Source of the DNA: Kineothrix sp. IPX-CK | GTDB lineage: Bacteria > Bacillota > Clostridia > Lachnospirales > Lachnospiraceae | Length of the DNA stretch: 64,000 bases | Assembly (NCBI RefSeq): GCF_039134705.1 | Contig: NZ_CP146256.1 | Coordinates: 868,001-932,000 of the forward strand | Direction: 5' to 3' | In this document: piece after piece, positions 57,200 through 64,000 of the stretch | How the letters are laid out: each line of letters begins with the position of its first letter | Position numbering within the stretch: position 1 is the first letter of the stretch | Made by a program: the position numbers and the translations under genes | The notes under the pieces: model-generated | Told to the model about the DNA's origin: nothing | Database searches by the model: none | What the model saw: the letters and a program-made list of their open reading frames with translations, nothing else

Positions 57200-58677
57200 T
57201 GGCGGAATATATACTTGGGATCGATCAAAGCACCCAAGGCACCAAGGCCCTGTTGTTCGATCAAAGGGGAGAAATTCTTTGCAGAACGGACTTGTCCCAT
57301 AAGCAGATGATAGATGATAAGGGCTGGGTAGAGCATGACCCGAAGGAAATATATGCCAACACAGTGCAGGCAGTAGAAAATCTGGTGGAAAAGGCGGGAG
57401 TGGAAAAGGGAGGAATTAAAGCTATCGGCATCAGCAACCAGAGAGAAACCGCACTTGTTTGGGATAGGATTACGGGAGAACCGATCTACAATGCTGTGGT
57501 GTGGCAGTGCGCAAGGGGCGCTAAGATTTGTGAGGAAATTGAGAAGGATGGGCATGCGGATATGATCCGCTCCCGTACCGGGCTTAAACTGTCTCCTTAT
57601 TTTTCGGCGGCGAAAATCTCGTGGATACTTAAGAATGTCCCATATGCTATGGAAAAAGCAGAAAAAGGAGAGTTATGCTGCGGGACGATGGACAGCTGGC
57701 TGGTATACCGGCTTACCGGAGGGAAGGTTTTTAAGACGGATTATTCCAATGCATCCAGAACTCAGCTTTTTAACATACGGACGCTTTCGTGGGATGAAGA
57801 GATATGCGGCCTGTTTGGGATTCCAATCTGTGCTCTGGCGGAGGTCACCGATTCGGACGGAGATTATGGCGCTGTCGATTTTGATGGATTTTTAAAACAA
57901 AAGGTAAGTATCAGAGGTGTGATGGGAGATTCCCATGGAGCTTTATTCGGGCAAGGCTGTCTGAGCAAAGGAATGATAAAGGCTACTTATGGAACGGGAT
58001 CTTCTATCATGATGAATATCGGGGATACTCCTATTTTCAGCAAAAGCGTTGTGACATCCCTGGCCTGGGGAATGAGCGGTAAAATAAATTATGTTCTGGA
58101 AGGGAATATTAACTATACGGGCGCAGTAATTTCATGGCTGAAGGATGACCTTCAAATGATAAGTGACCCTGGAGAGACGGGAGAGCTTTCTGAAAAAGCA
58201 AATAAACAGGATACGACCTATATTGTCCCCGCTTTTACGGGACTTAGCGCTCCGTACTGGGACAGCGAAGCGAGAGCAGTGATATGGGGAATGTCGAGGA
58301 CTACGAAACGGGCAGAGATCGTAAAAGCGGGATTGGAAAGCATCGGATATCAGATTACCGATGTGATACAGGCAATGAGCCGGGAATCGGGCATACCAAT
58401 CGAAGAGCTTCGTGCGGATGGGGGACCTGCCCATAATATATATTTGATGCAATTTCAAAGTGATATGGCGGGAATTCCTGTAAAAGTGCCGTCGGCAGAG
58501 GAACTGTCGGGCATAGGAGCCGCGTATGCGGCAGGCATCGCCGCAGGAATCTACAAAAAAGAAGATATATTTCATGGAATGGAGAGAAGGATTTTTTCAC
58601 CCTCGATGGAAAAAGAGGAAAGGGAAAAAAAGTATAACGGCTGGAAAACTGCTGTTTCCCATGTGCTTACCAAATAA
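57199..58677 (+). CDS. FGGY-family carbohydrate kinase
   Basis: The 492-residue ATP-dependent kinase resembles glycerol kinase and xylulokinase. The phosphate loop is GIDQSTQGTKALLFDQ; the sugar-binding region includes GISNQRETALVWDRITGEPIYNAVVWQ; the ATPase motifs are YGTGSSIMMN and ADGGPAHN. It likely phosphorylates the ketose made by the isomerase at 54005. Glycerol itself is an unlikely substrate in this setting. Confidence 0.9.
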   Translation: MAEYILGIDQSTQGTKALLFDQRGEILCRTDLSHKQMIDDKGWVEHDPKEIYANTVQAVENLVEKAGVEKGGIKAIGISNQRETALVWDRITGEPIYNAVVWQCARGAKICEEIEKDGHADMIRSRTGLKLSPYFSAAKISWILKNVPYAMEKAEKGELCCGTMDSWLVYRLTGGKVFKTDYSNASRTQLFNIRTLSWDEEICGLFGIPICALAEVTDSDGDYGAVDFDGFLKQKVSIRGVMGDSHGALFGQGCLSKGMIKATYGTGSSIMMNIGDTPIFSKSVVTSLAWGMSGKINYVLEGNINYTGAVISWLKDDLQMISDPGETGELSEKANKQDTTYIVPAFTGLSAPYWDSEARAVIWGMSRTTKRAEIVKAGLESIGYQITDVIQAMSRESGIPIEELRADGGPAHNIYLMQFQSDMAGIPVKVPSAEELSGIGAAYAAGIAAGIYKKEDIFHGMERRIFSPSMEKEEREKKYNGWKTAVSHVLTK

Positions 58678-58773
58678 CATGAGATTTCCGGGCGAAGCCC
58701 GTAATCTAGGCCGCTTCATATGAGAAGGACGGCTGTATAAATAAAACTATATATTTATCAAGGAGGACAAGAA

Positions 58774-59847
58774 ATGAAGAAGAAAATGTTAGGAGTATTA
58801 CTGAGTGCAGCAATGGCTGTAACCATGTTGGCAGGCTGCGGAGGATCAGCTGCAACAGAGGCGCCGGCGCAGGCACCGGCGGAAACTGAGGCACCGGCAC
58901 AGGAACAGGCGCCGGCAGAAGAACAGACAGAAACTACCGAAGAGAGCGCAGAAGCGACCACAGAGGTTCTTCCAGGGGGAGGTTCCAATATTATTTATAT
59001 TATCACGCCTTCACATTCCAATCCGTTCTTCAAGACGGAAGCGGATACGGCAAGCGCAAAAGCGACGGAATTAGGTTATGAAGTAAAGGCTGCATCACAT
59101 GATGATGACCCTACAAAGCAGTTAGAGCTGTTCGATAATGCCATTGCGGATAAAGCGGCGGCAATTATCTGTGATAATGCAGGAGCGGATGCTACGGTAG
59201 AAGCAGTTCAGAAAGCGCGAGATGCGGGAATTCCTACTTTCTTGATCGATCGGGAAATTAATCAGGAAGGCGTTGCTATTTCCCAGATCGTTGCAAATAA
59301 CTATCAGGGAGCAAAAGCGATTGCAGAAGCCTGGGTGGAAGCTATGGGCGAAGAAGGCAAATATGCTGAGTTGTTGGGCAAGGAATCCGATACCAATGCA
59401 GGTGTTCGATCGGCAGCTTTCCATGAAGTAATCGACCAGTATGATACCTTGGAGTGCGTAGCGGTTCAGACTGCAAACTGGGAGCAGACACAGGGATATG
59501 AAAAGACAGAGACTATCCTGCAGTCTAATCCGGAGATAACCGGTATTATCTGCGGCAACGACACGATGGCAGTAGGAGCGGCAGAGGCTTGCGCGGCAGC
59601 AGGCAGAAGCGATATCAAGATTATCGGCGTGGATGGTTCTGACGAAGCAGCGGCTTTAATTAAGGAAGGCAAGATGACGGGTACCGCCCTTCAGCAATGC
59701 GCTCTTATCGCGGAAATGGCAGTAGAGCAGGCTGATAAATACTTAAAAGAAGGAACTACGGGATTGGAAGAAAAACAATTGGTAGATTGCCTTGCAATTA
59801 CGGCAGATAACGTTGCCAATTTAAAAACATTCGTATATTCCGAATAG
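58774..59847 (+). CDS. Ribose-type sugar-binding lipoprotein
   Basis: The 357-residue lipoprotein (signal peptide to MLAGC, Cys22, then an Ala/Pro/Glu-rich linker at 26-66) is an RbsB-like binding protein: ITPSHSNPFFKTEADTASAKA, DREINQEGV, ICGNDTMAVGA and GVDGSDEAAALIKEG. The DREI motif is typical of pentose, tetritol and related sugar binders. It begins the importer part of the operon with AAGGAGG upstream. The following gap has three hairpins that may protect its message. Confidence 0.9.
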   Translation: MKKKMLGVLLSAAMAVTMLAGCGGSAATEAPAQAPAETEAPAQEQAPAEEQTETTEESAEATTEVLPGGGSNIIYIITPSHSNPFFKTEADTASAKATELGYEVKAASHDDDPTKQLELFDNAIADKAAAIICDNAGADATVEAVQKARDAGIPTFLIDREINQEGVAISQIVANNYQGAKAIAEAWVEAMGEEGKYAELLGKESDTNAGVRSAAFHEVIDQYDTLECVAVQTANWEQTQGYEKTETILQSNPEITGIICGNDTMAVGAAEACAAAGRSDIKIIGVDGSDEAAALIKEGKMTGTALQQCALIAEMAVEQADKYLKEGTTGLEEKQLVDCLAITADNVANLKTFVYSE

Positions 59848-59862
59848 CATTCATGATGGGGT

Positions 59863-59886
59863 ATCGGAAGCCGAAAGGCTTCTGAT
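59863..59886 (+). terminator. Stable hairpin after the binding-protein gene
   Basis: ATCGGAAGCC and GGCTTCTGAT (59863-59886) form a 10-bp stem with one G-U pair closed by a GAAA tetraloop, followed by a T-rich stretch (TTTTATCCTTATTTTA). It may terminate part of the transcripts or block 3' decay, raising the level of binding protein over the downstream genes. Confidence 0.6.
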
Positions 59887-59911
59887 AGCTCCCATTTTAT
59901 CCTTATTTTAA

Positions 59912-59996
59912 TACCATCGATTGACGAGATCTTACACGCGCTGAACCATATGATCTGCCTTTATCCGACCGTGTGAGACCTTGTCAATTGATGGTA
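59912..59996. repeat. 85-base imperfect palindrome
   Basis: The 27-base left arm (59912-59938, starting TACCATCGATTGAC) pairs with the right arm (59970-59996, ending GTCAATTGATGGTA). There are three G-U pairs and one mismatch. A 31-base loop separates them. The size and near-perfect ends resemble a small non-autonomous repeat element or a large stable RNA hairpin. Confidence 0.7.
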
Positions 59997-60025
59997 GTAT
60001 AGTTTTGGTAATGGTTTGGCAAATC

Positions 60026-60043
60026 AGGCTGGTAAACCGGCCT
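60026..60043. repeat. Small hairpin before DUF2291 gene
   Basis: AGGCTGG (60026-60032) pairs with CCGGCCT (60037-60043) across TAAA with one G-U pair. It is the third hairpin in this gap. Confidence 0.5.
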
Positions 60044-60074
60044 TAAGTATAAAATGATAAGACAGGAGAGCGCC

Positions 60075-60704
60075 ATGAAAAGGAGATTAATATCCCTAGC
60101 TATCGTAAGTGTTCTGGTAATCACGACTATGACGGGGTGCGTAAAGGTCGTAAAAAACGGTGAAGAAGGAAAGTATACCGGTAAAGTCGAGTTCAATGCC
60201 GGTGAAAGCGTTTCCGGTTTGTGGGAAAGTGCGCAGGCGAATATTGAAGAAAATGCATTAGACATCGTTGCCATGCTGACCGAAGCGAACGGTGATTTGA
60301 AATCGCTTGCCTCCAAATATGCCGAGGGAAAAACAGGAAGCATCAGCTATGCGGTAAAAGGAAGCGGCACGGTATTAGAGGTAAATCAGGAGAAGAAGGC
60401 AGGATATATGACGGTTAAGCTGGACGGCTATGACGGACCGGAAATTATAAAGCTCCAGATAGGAAGCATTTACAAAGGCTCCTCTACGAGAGATGCTCTG
60501 GACATCATCGACTTCGGAGATTATACCAACCAGGAGGAATGGGCAGCGATTTCCAAGGAACTGCATTCCATGATCGACAGCAATGTAATTCAACCTGCGA
60601 ATCCTGCAGAGCTTACCGGAAAATCCATAGACTTCATAGGTACTTTTACGGAAAATGGAAACGAAGAGTTGTTGATTACACCGATAAAACTAACCGTAAA
60701 ATAA
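60075..60704 (+). CDS. DUF2291 lipoprotein of the sugar importer
   Basis: The 209-residue protein has a signal peptide ending TMTGC with Cys22 and then a compact domain matching DUF2291 (TRDALDIIDFGDYTNQEEWAAISKELH). DUF2291 genes are regularly found between the binding protein and ATPase of ribose-type importers, so an accessory role in uptake is likely. ATG 60075 follows CAGGAGAG. Confidence 0.82.
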   Translation: MKRRLISLAIVSVLVITTMTGCVKVVKNGEEGKYTGKVEFNAGESVSGLWESAQANIEENALDIVAMLTEANGDLKSLASKYAEGKTGSISYAVKGSGTVLEVNQEKKAGYMTVKLDGYDGPEIIKLQIGSIYKGSSTRDALDIIDFGDYTNQEEWAAISKELHSMIDSNVIQPANPAELTGKSIDFIGTFTENGNEELLITPIKLTVK

Positions 60705-60722
60705 AGGCAGGAGGTATTCGGT

Positions 60723-62264
60723 ATGGCAAATATGTGTAAAGAGGGAGTCTGTTTTCATGCAGAGGACGTCAGTAAAATATATCCCGGTACAAAGGCATTG
60801 GATCACGTGGATTTTGATCTGCTTACGGGAAAAGTAAACGTATTGATCGGTGAAAACGGTGCCGGTAAATCTACGCTTATGAAGCTGATCGCCGGGATCG
60901 AACAGCCCAGTGAGGGAACTCTCTATATGGGTGAGGAAGAAGTCCGTTTTAAGGATACGACAGAAGCGAGAAAGTATGGAATCGGCATTATTCATCAAGA
61001 GCTGAATCTATTTCCCAACCTTCCGGTTTTTCAGAATATTTTTATGGCGAAGGAAAAGAAAAAAGGGCTCGGAATGGATAATAAATTCCATAAAGAGCAA
61101 TCGGAAAAGATTCTGGCAAGATTGGAATACCCCATCCCGGTGGAGACCCTGGTAGGGGATCTTAGGGTGGGACAGCAGCAGATGATAGAGATTGCGCGCA
61201 ATCTCATAGAAGATGATTTGAAGATATTGATTATGGATGAACCTACTTCGTCGCTTTCAGAGCAGGAGGTTCAGGTTCTCTTTAAGATTATGAGGGAGTT
61301 GACGGCGCAGGGAATCTCCATTGTATACATATCTCATCGGTTAGAGGAAATTATGCAGATAGGAGACCATGTAACCATCCTTCGGGATGGCAAATATGTG
61401 GCAGATGCCGACGTCTGTGATATAGATGTACCGTGGATTGTCAAGCAGATGACCGGGGAAGGAAAGTCCTATCCTAAGAAAGACAGGGAAATCGACTGGA
61501 CAAAACGGGAAAATGTACTGGAAGTCAAAGGACTGACACTGCCGAAAAGCGGTGGCGGTTACTTGCTTAAAGATGTAAGCCTTGAGCTGAAAAAAGGAGA
61601 AATCCTTGGCATTTACGGATTGATGGGAGCAGGGCGTACTGAGGTTTTCGAGTGCATCATGGGACTTAGGCCTGAGCATACCGGAGATATGTATCTTGAG
61701 GGCAGGAAGATGGATATCAAGTCCATTTCCGGTCAGATTGACAGAGGCTTTGCGCTCGTTCCGGAGGACCGTCAGCGGGAGGGGCTGGTGCAGACGATGG
61801 ATATCGGACGAAACTGCTCGTTGTCTGCGCTCAAAAATTATACGAAATATGGCTTTGTGGACTTTAAAAAGGAAAATGAAATGGTGGAATCCCAGATAAA
61901 GGATATCCATATCAAGGTGGCGGATAAAAGGCTTCAGATTCTGTCCCTGTCCGGAGGAAATCAGCAAAAGGTCGTTATAGGAAAGGGTATTTTGACAAAT
62001 CCTGAAATTCTGTTAATGGATGAGCCCAGCAGAGGAATCGATATCGGTGCAAAGACAGAGGTATTCGATATCATCAATCAATATGCGGAGCAGGGACTTT
62101 CTATTATTGTTATTTCCTCTGAGCTAAAGGAAATTATCTCGATCGCGGACCGTGTAATCGTACTATCGAATGGAATTAAGACGGGCGAATTGAGCGGAGA
62201 GGAAATCCGGGAAGAGGCATTAGTGCTGGCGTCTTATAAAGGCCACCACGATCAACAATCGTAA
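60723..62264 (+). CDS. Ribose-type ABC importer ATPase (RbsA-like)
   Basis: The 513-residue protein has two ABC domains in one chain. The first has Walker A GENGAGKST, GIIHQELNLFPNLPVFQNIF and Walker B ILIMDEPTSSLSEQE; the second has the degenerate Walker A GLMGAGRTEV, signature LSGGNQQKV and Walker B ILLMDEPSRGIDIGAK. This is the RbsA/XylG/MglA type. It powers uptake through the next gene's product. Confidence 0.92.
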   Translation: MANMCKEGVCFHAEDVSKIYPGTKALDHVDFDLLTGKVNVLIGENGAGKSTLMKLIAGIEQPSEGTLYMGEEEVRFKDTTEARKYGIGIIHQELNLFPNLPVFQNIFMAKEKKKGLGMDNKFHKEQSEKILARLEYPIPVETLVGDLRVGQQQMIEIARNLIEDDLKILIMDEPTSSLSEQEVQVLFKIMRELTAQGISIVYISHRLEEIMQIGDHVTILRDGKYVADADVCDIDVPWIVKQMTGEGKSYPKKDREIDWTKRENVLEVKGLTLPKSGGGYLLKDVSLELKKGEILGIYGLMGAGRTEVFECIMGLRPEHTGDMYLEGRKMDIKSISGQIDRGFALVPEDRQREGLVQTMDIGRNCSLSALKNYTKYGFVDFKKENEMVESQIKDIHIKVADKRLQILSLSGGNQQKVVIGKGILTNPEILLMDEPSRGIDIGAKTEVFDIINQYAEQGLSIIVISSELKEIISIADRVIVLSNGIKTGELSGEEIREEALVLASYKGHHDQQS

Positions 62265-62279
62265 AAAGGAGATATGGAG

Positions 62280-63326
62280 ATGAGTTCGAATAGAAAAAGT
62301 TCCAACAGTACGTTGGTAATGACTTTGTTAAAGGGAAGAACCTTTATTGTACTAATTGTTTTGCTGGCCTTCTTCTGCGTGGCGGCAGACAACTTTTTAA
62401 GCATGAATACAGCGCTTTTGATTGGAAAGCATGTCGCATTGTACGGGATTCTGGCAATTGGAATGACCTATGTTATCATTACGGGAGGCATTGATTTATC
62501 GGTAGGAGCAATTGTAGGCCTTTCGGGTATGGTGGCAGGCGGGCTGATTCAGAACGGCCTGGCGCTGAATGCTTTTGGAGTGACCTTATATTTCAGTGTT
62601 CCGGTAATTGTTGCTATTTCCATTTTACTGGGGGCGCTGATCGGTATCATCAATGGTATTATCATCACGAGATTTCGAGTGGCTCCCTTCATAGCCACCC
62701 TGGGTATGATGTATATGGCGCGCGGATTTGCGAATATTCATTCGTCGGGAGCTACCTATTCCGATTTAAAAGGGTATGAAGGACTTGGAAATCAGGGATT
62801 TAGGTTTTTTGGTTCCAGTGTGTTCGGAATTCCGGCAGGACTTTTGATTCTGATTATTCTGGCACTTATTTTCGCGGTACTTCTCAAGAAAACATCGTTT
62901 GGATGGCATGTGTTCTCTATCGGCGGAAATGAGAAGGCGGCAAAACTGTCCGGCGTTAAGGTAGACCGGGTGAAAATTCTTGTATATATGATTTCCGGTA
63001 TCTGCTCTGCGGTAGTCGGTATTATCGCCTCTGCCCAGTTGGCTGCAGCAACCCCGAAAACAGGAGAATCGTGGGAAATGAATGCGATTGCAGCAGCCGT
63101 ATTAGGCGGAACATCCATGGCGGGCGGTATTGGAACCATTGGCGGTACGATTGTAGGCGCGTTCGTTATCGGTGTTATCAACGACGGTATGGTTATGTGC
63201 GGAGTGTCTGAATTCTGGCAGATGGTAATCAAAGGTATGGTAATTATTTTAGCCGTAATCATTGACCAGTTCCAAAGGAATCTCCAGGCCAAGATGGCGT
63301 TAATGGCTCGTAACGAGAGCAAGTAA
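62280..63326 (+). CDS. Ribose-type ABC importer permease (RbsC-like)
   Basis: The product of 348 residues has about ten membrane segments and RbsC-type motifs (GMTYVIITGGIDLSVGAIVGLSG, FIATLGMMYMARGFANI, IAAAVLGGTSMAGGIGTIGGT). ATG 62280 has AAGGAG 8 bases away; ATG 62274 is too close to it. It forms the channel with the preceding ATPase. Confidence 0.92.
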   Translation: MSSNRKSSNSTLVMTLLKGRTFIVLIVLLAFFCVAADNFLSMNTALLIGKHVALYGILAIGMTYVIITGGIDLSVGAIVGLSGMVAGGLIQNGLALNAFGVTLYFSVPVIVAISILLGALIGIINGIIITRFRVAPFIATLGMMYMARGFANIHSSGATYSDLKGYEGLGNQGFRFFGSSVFGIPAGLLILIILALIFAVLLKKTSFGWHVFSIGGNEKAAKLSGVKVDRVKILVYMISGICSAVVGIIASAQLAAATPKTGESWEMNAIAAAVLGGTSMAGGIGTIGGTIVGAFVIGVINDGMVMCGVSEFWQMVIKGMVIILAVIIDQFQRNLQAKMALMARNESK

Positions 63327-63344
63327 ACAGCGGGGAATGGTGCT

Positions 63345-63746
63345 ATGAAGAAAAGCGGAATTATAAATGCGCAGCTCGCAGGCTATATCGCCGCGCTTGG
63401 ACATATGGATACATTTATGGTAGGGGATGGAGGAATGCCGATTCCTCCGGGGATTCCGATTGTGGATCTGGCACTCTGCGGAGGCGTTCCTACCTTCGTT
63501 CAGACTCTTGATGCCATATTGGAAGAAACGGAAGTGGAATTTTATACGATTGCGAAAGAAATCGAAGACAAGAATCCTGTACTTTTATCCTATATCCAGG
63601 ATAAGCTAAATGAAATAGAAGGAAGGAAAATACCCCATACGGAATTGAAGGAAATGTCAAAGCATGTAAAATTTGCAGTCCGTACGGGAGAATTTACGCC
63701 CTATCCGAACATTATACTGCGCGCGGGAGTCGCTTTCCCCGCGTAG
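63345..63746 (+). CDS. RbsD/FucU-family sugar mutarotase
   Basis: The 133-residue protein matches D-ribose pyranase RbsD: LGHMDTFMVGDGGMPIPPGIPIVDLAL and, at the end, VRTGEFTPYPNIILRAGVAF. It would speed up interconversion of ring forms so that the imported sugar can be used by the isomerase. It is the last gene of the operon, followed by a terminator at 63779-63815. Confidence 0.9.
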   Translation: MKKSGIINAQLAGYIAALGHMDTFMVGDGGMPIPPGIPIVDLALCGGVPTFVQTLDAILEETEVEFYTIAKEIEDKNPVLLSYIQDKLNEIEGRKIPHTELKEMSKHVKFAVRTGEFTPYPNIILRAGVAFPA

Positions 63747-63778
63747 TATATATAAATGCAGTAATATGAGGATGATAC

Positions 63779-63815
63779 ACATACCTTCCGCCTGGCGGAA
63801 GGTATGTCTTTTTTT
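63779..63815 (+). terminator. Intrinsic terminator after the sugar operon
   Basis: ACATACCTTCCGCC (63779-63792) and GGCGGAAGGTATGT (63794-63807) form a long stem, followed by a T-run (63809-63815). Confidence 0.92.
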
Positions 63816-63889
63816 ATTTAAAAAAGAGTGGTATTATGAACAAGTGTATTATTTATATAATATTCTGTGTGAAAAGGAGAATCCTCTAA

Positions 63890-64000
63890 ATGAAAAAAAT
63901 AGTACTTTTTGTTTTTTTTATATCTTTATGTGTGGCACTTGCCGCCTGCGGCAACAGCCAGGAAATAAATATAGATGATAATAGTGAAAATTCATCTCTT
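63890..64000 (+). CDS. Lipoprotein, partial at right edge
   Basis: Only the first 37 codons are present: a signal peptide MKKIVLFVFFISLCVALAAC with the lipobox cysteine at residue 20, then a Ser/Asn/Asp-rich linker. AAAAGGAG precedes the ATG. Its type cannot be told because the rest is outside the window. Confidence 0.7.
   Translation, partial: MKKIVLFVFFISLCVALAACGNSQEINIDDNSENSSL

Overview
The window reads as chromosomal DNA of a Gram-positive anaerobic clostridium, most likely Lachnospiraceae. The support is a low-to-medium GC, purine-rich genome with strong AGGAGG-type ribosome sites, many lipoproteins with an LAGC-type lipobox, single-membrane ABC importers, and lineage-typical small families (DUF5685 next to a J-protein, DUF3788, DUF2752, cytidylate-kinase-like protein). 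No rRNA, tRNA, CRISPR array, phage gene or transposase was seen.

Layout. (1) 1-11626: core transcription/translation block rpoB (5' end outside the window), rpoC, rpsL, rpsG, fusA, tuf, with a terminator/promoter overlap after rpoC and separate promoter and terminator for tuf. (2) 11875-23235: an unknown protein, then a PucR-type regulator and a nine-gene run: class III aminotransferase, Fe-type alcohol dehydrogenase, a complete urea-type (UrtABCDE-like) ABC importer, a cytidylate-kinase-like protein and an M20 carbamoylase/ureidase. No urease is present, so the most economical reading is import and breakdown of a ureido (N-carbamoyl) amino acid, amine removal by transamination and reduction of the semialdehyde. 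(3) 23433-29560: a cysteine-less MGMT-like protein, a decayed acyltransferase/thioesterase gene, a small membrane HExxH protein, DUF3788, and an ECF sigma/ABC exporter operon. (4) 29659-34021: an orphan solute-binding lipoprotein paired with a membrane c-di-GMP protein whose GGDEF domain has lost its middle while the EAL domain looks intact. (5) 34051-44303: Tag glycosylase, an alpha/alpha-toroid protein, a CLC-F-like anion transporter, MarR plus flavodoxin with a perfect 30-bp operator-like palindrome, DUF188, DUF5685/J-protein/ABC-F cluster, two small membrane proteins, and an rRNA-methyltransferase-like gene.

(6) 44462-48156: two LplB/LplC-type permeases and a DUF3502 sugar-binding lipoprotein without their own ATPase. 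(7) 48262-50529: a MATE pump divergent from a MerR regulator; the pump promoter has the 19-bp spacer typical of MerR control. (8) 50667-63746: two LacI paralogues and a sugar operon (FucI-like isomerase, two-subunit transketolase, FGGY kinase, ribose-type ABC importer with a DUF2291 lipoprotein, RbsD mutarotase). This set resembles the transketolase route for D-apiose, though a D-arabinose-like pentose is also possible. A new lipoprotein gene starts at the right edge.

The best candidates for undescribed biology are the Urt-type ureido-acid locus, the binding-protein/degenerate-GGDEF/EAL receptor pair, and the repeated operator and hairpin structures in the intergenic regions. All functions are inferred from reading the sequence; no database search was possible.
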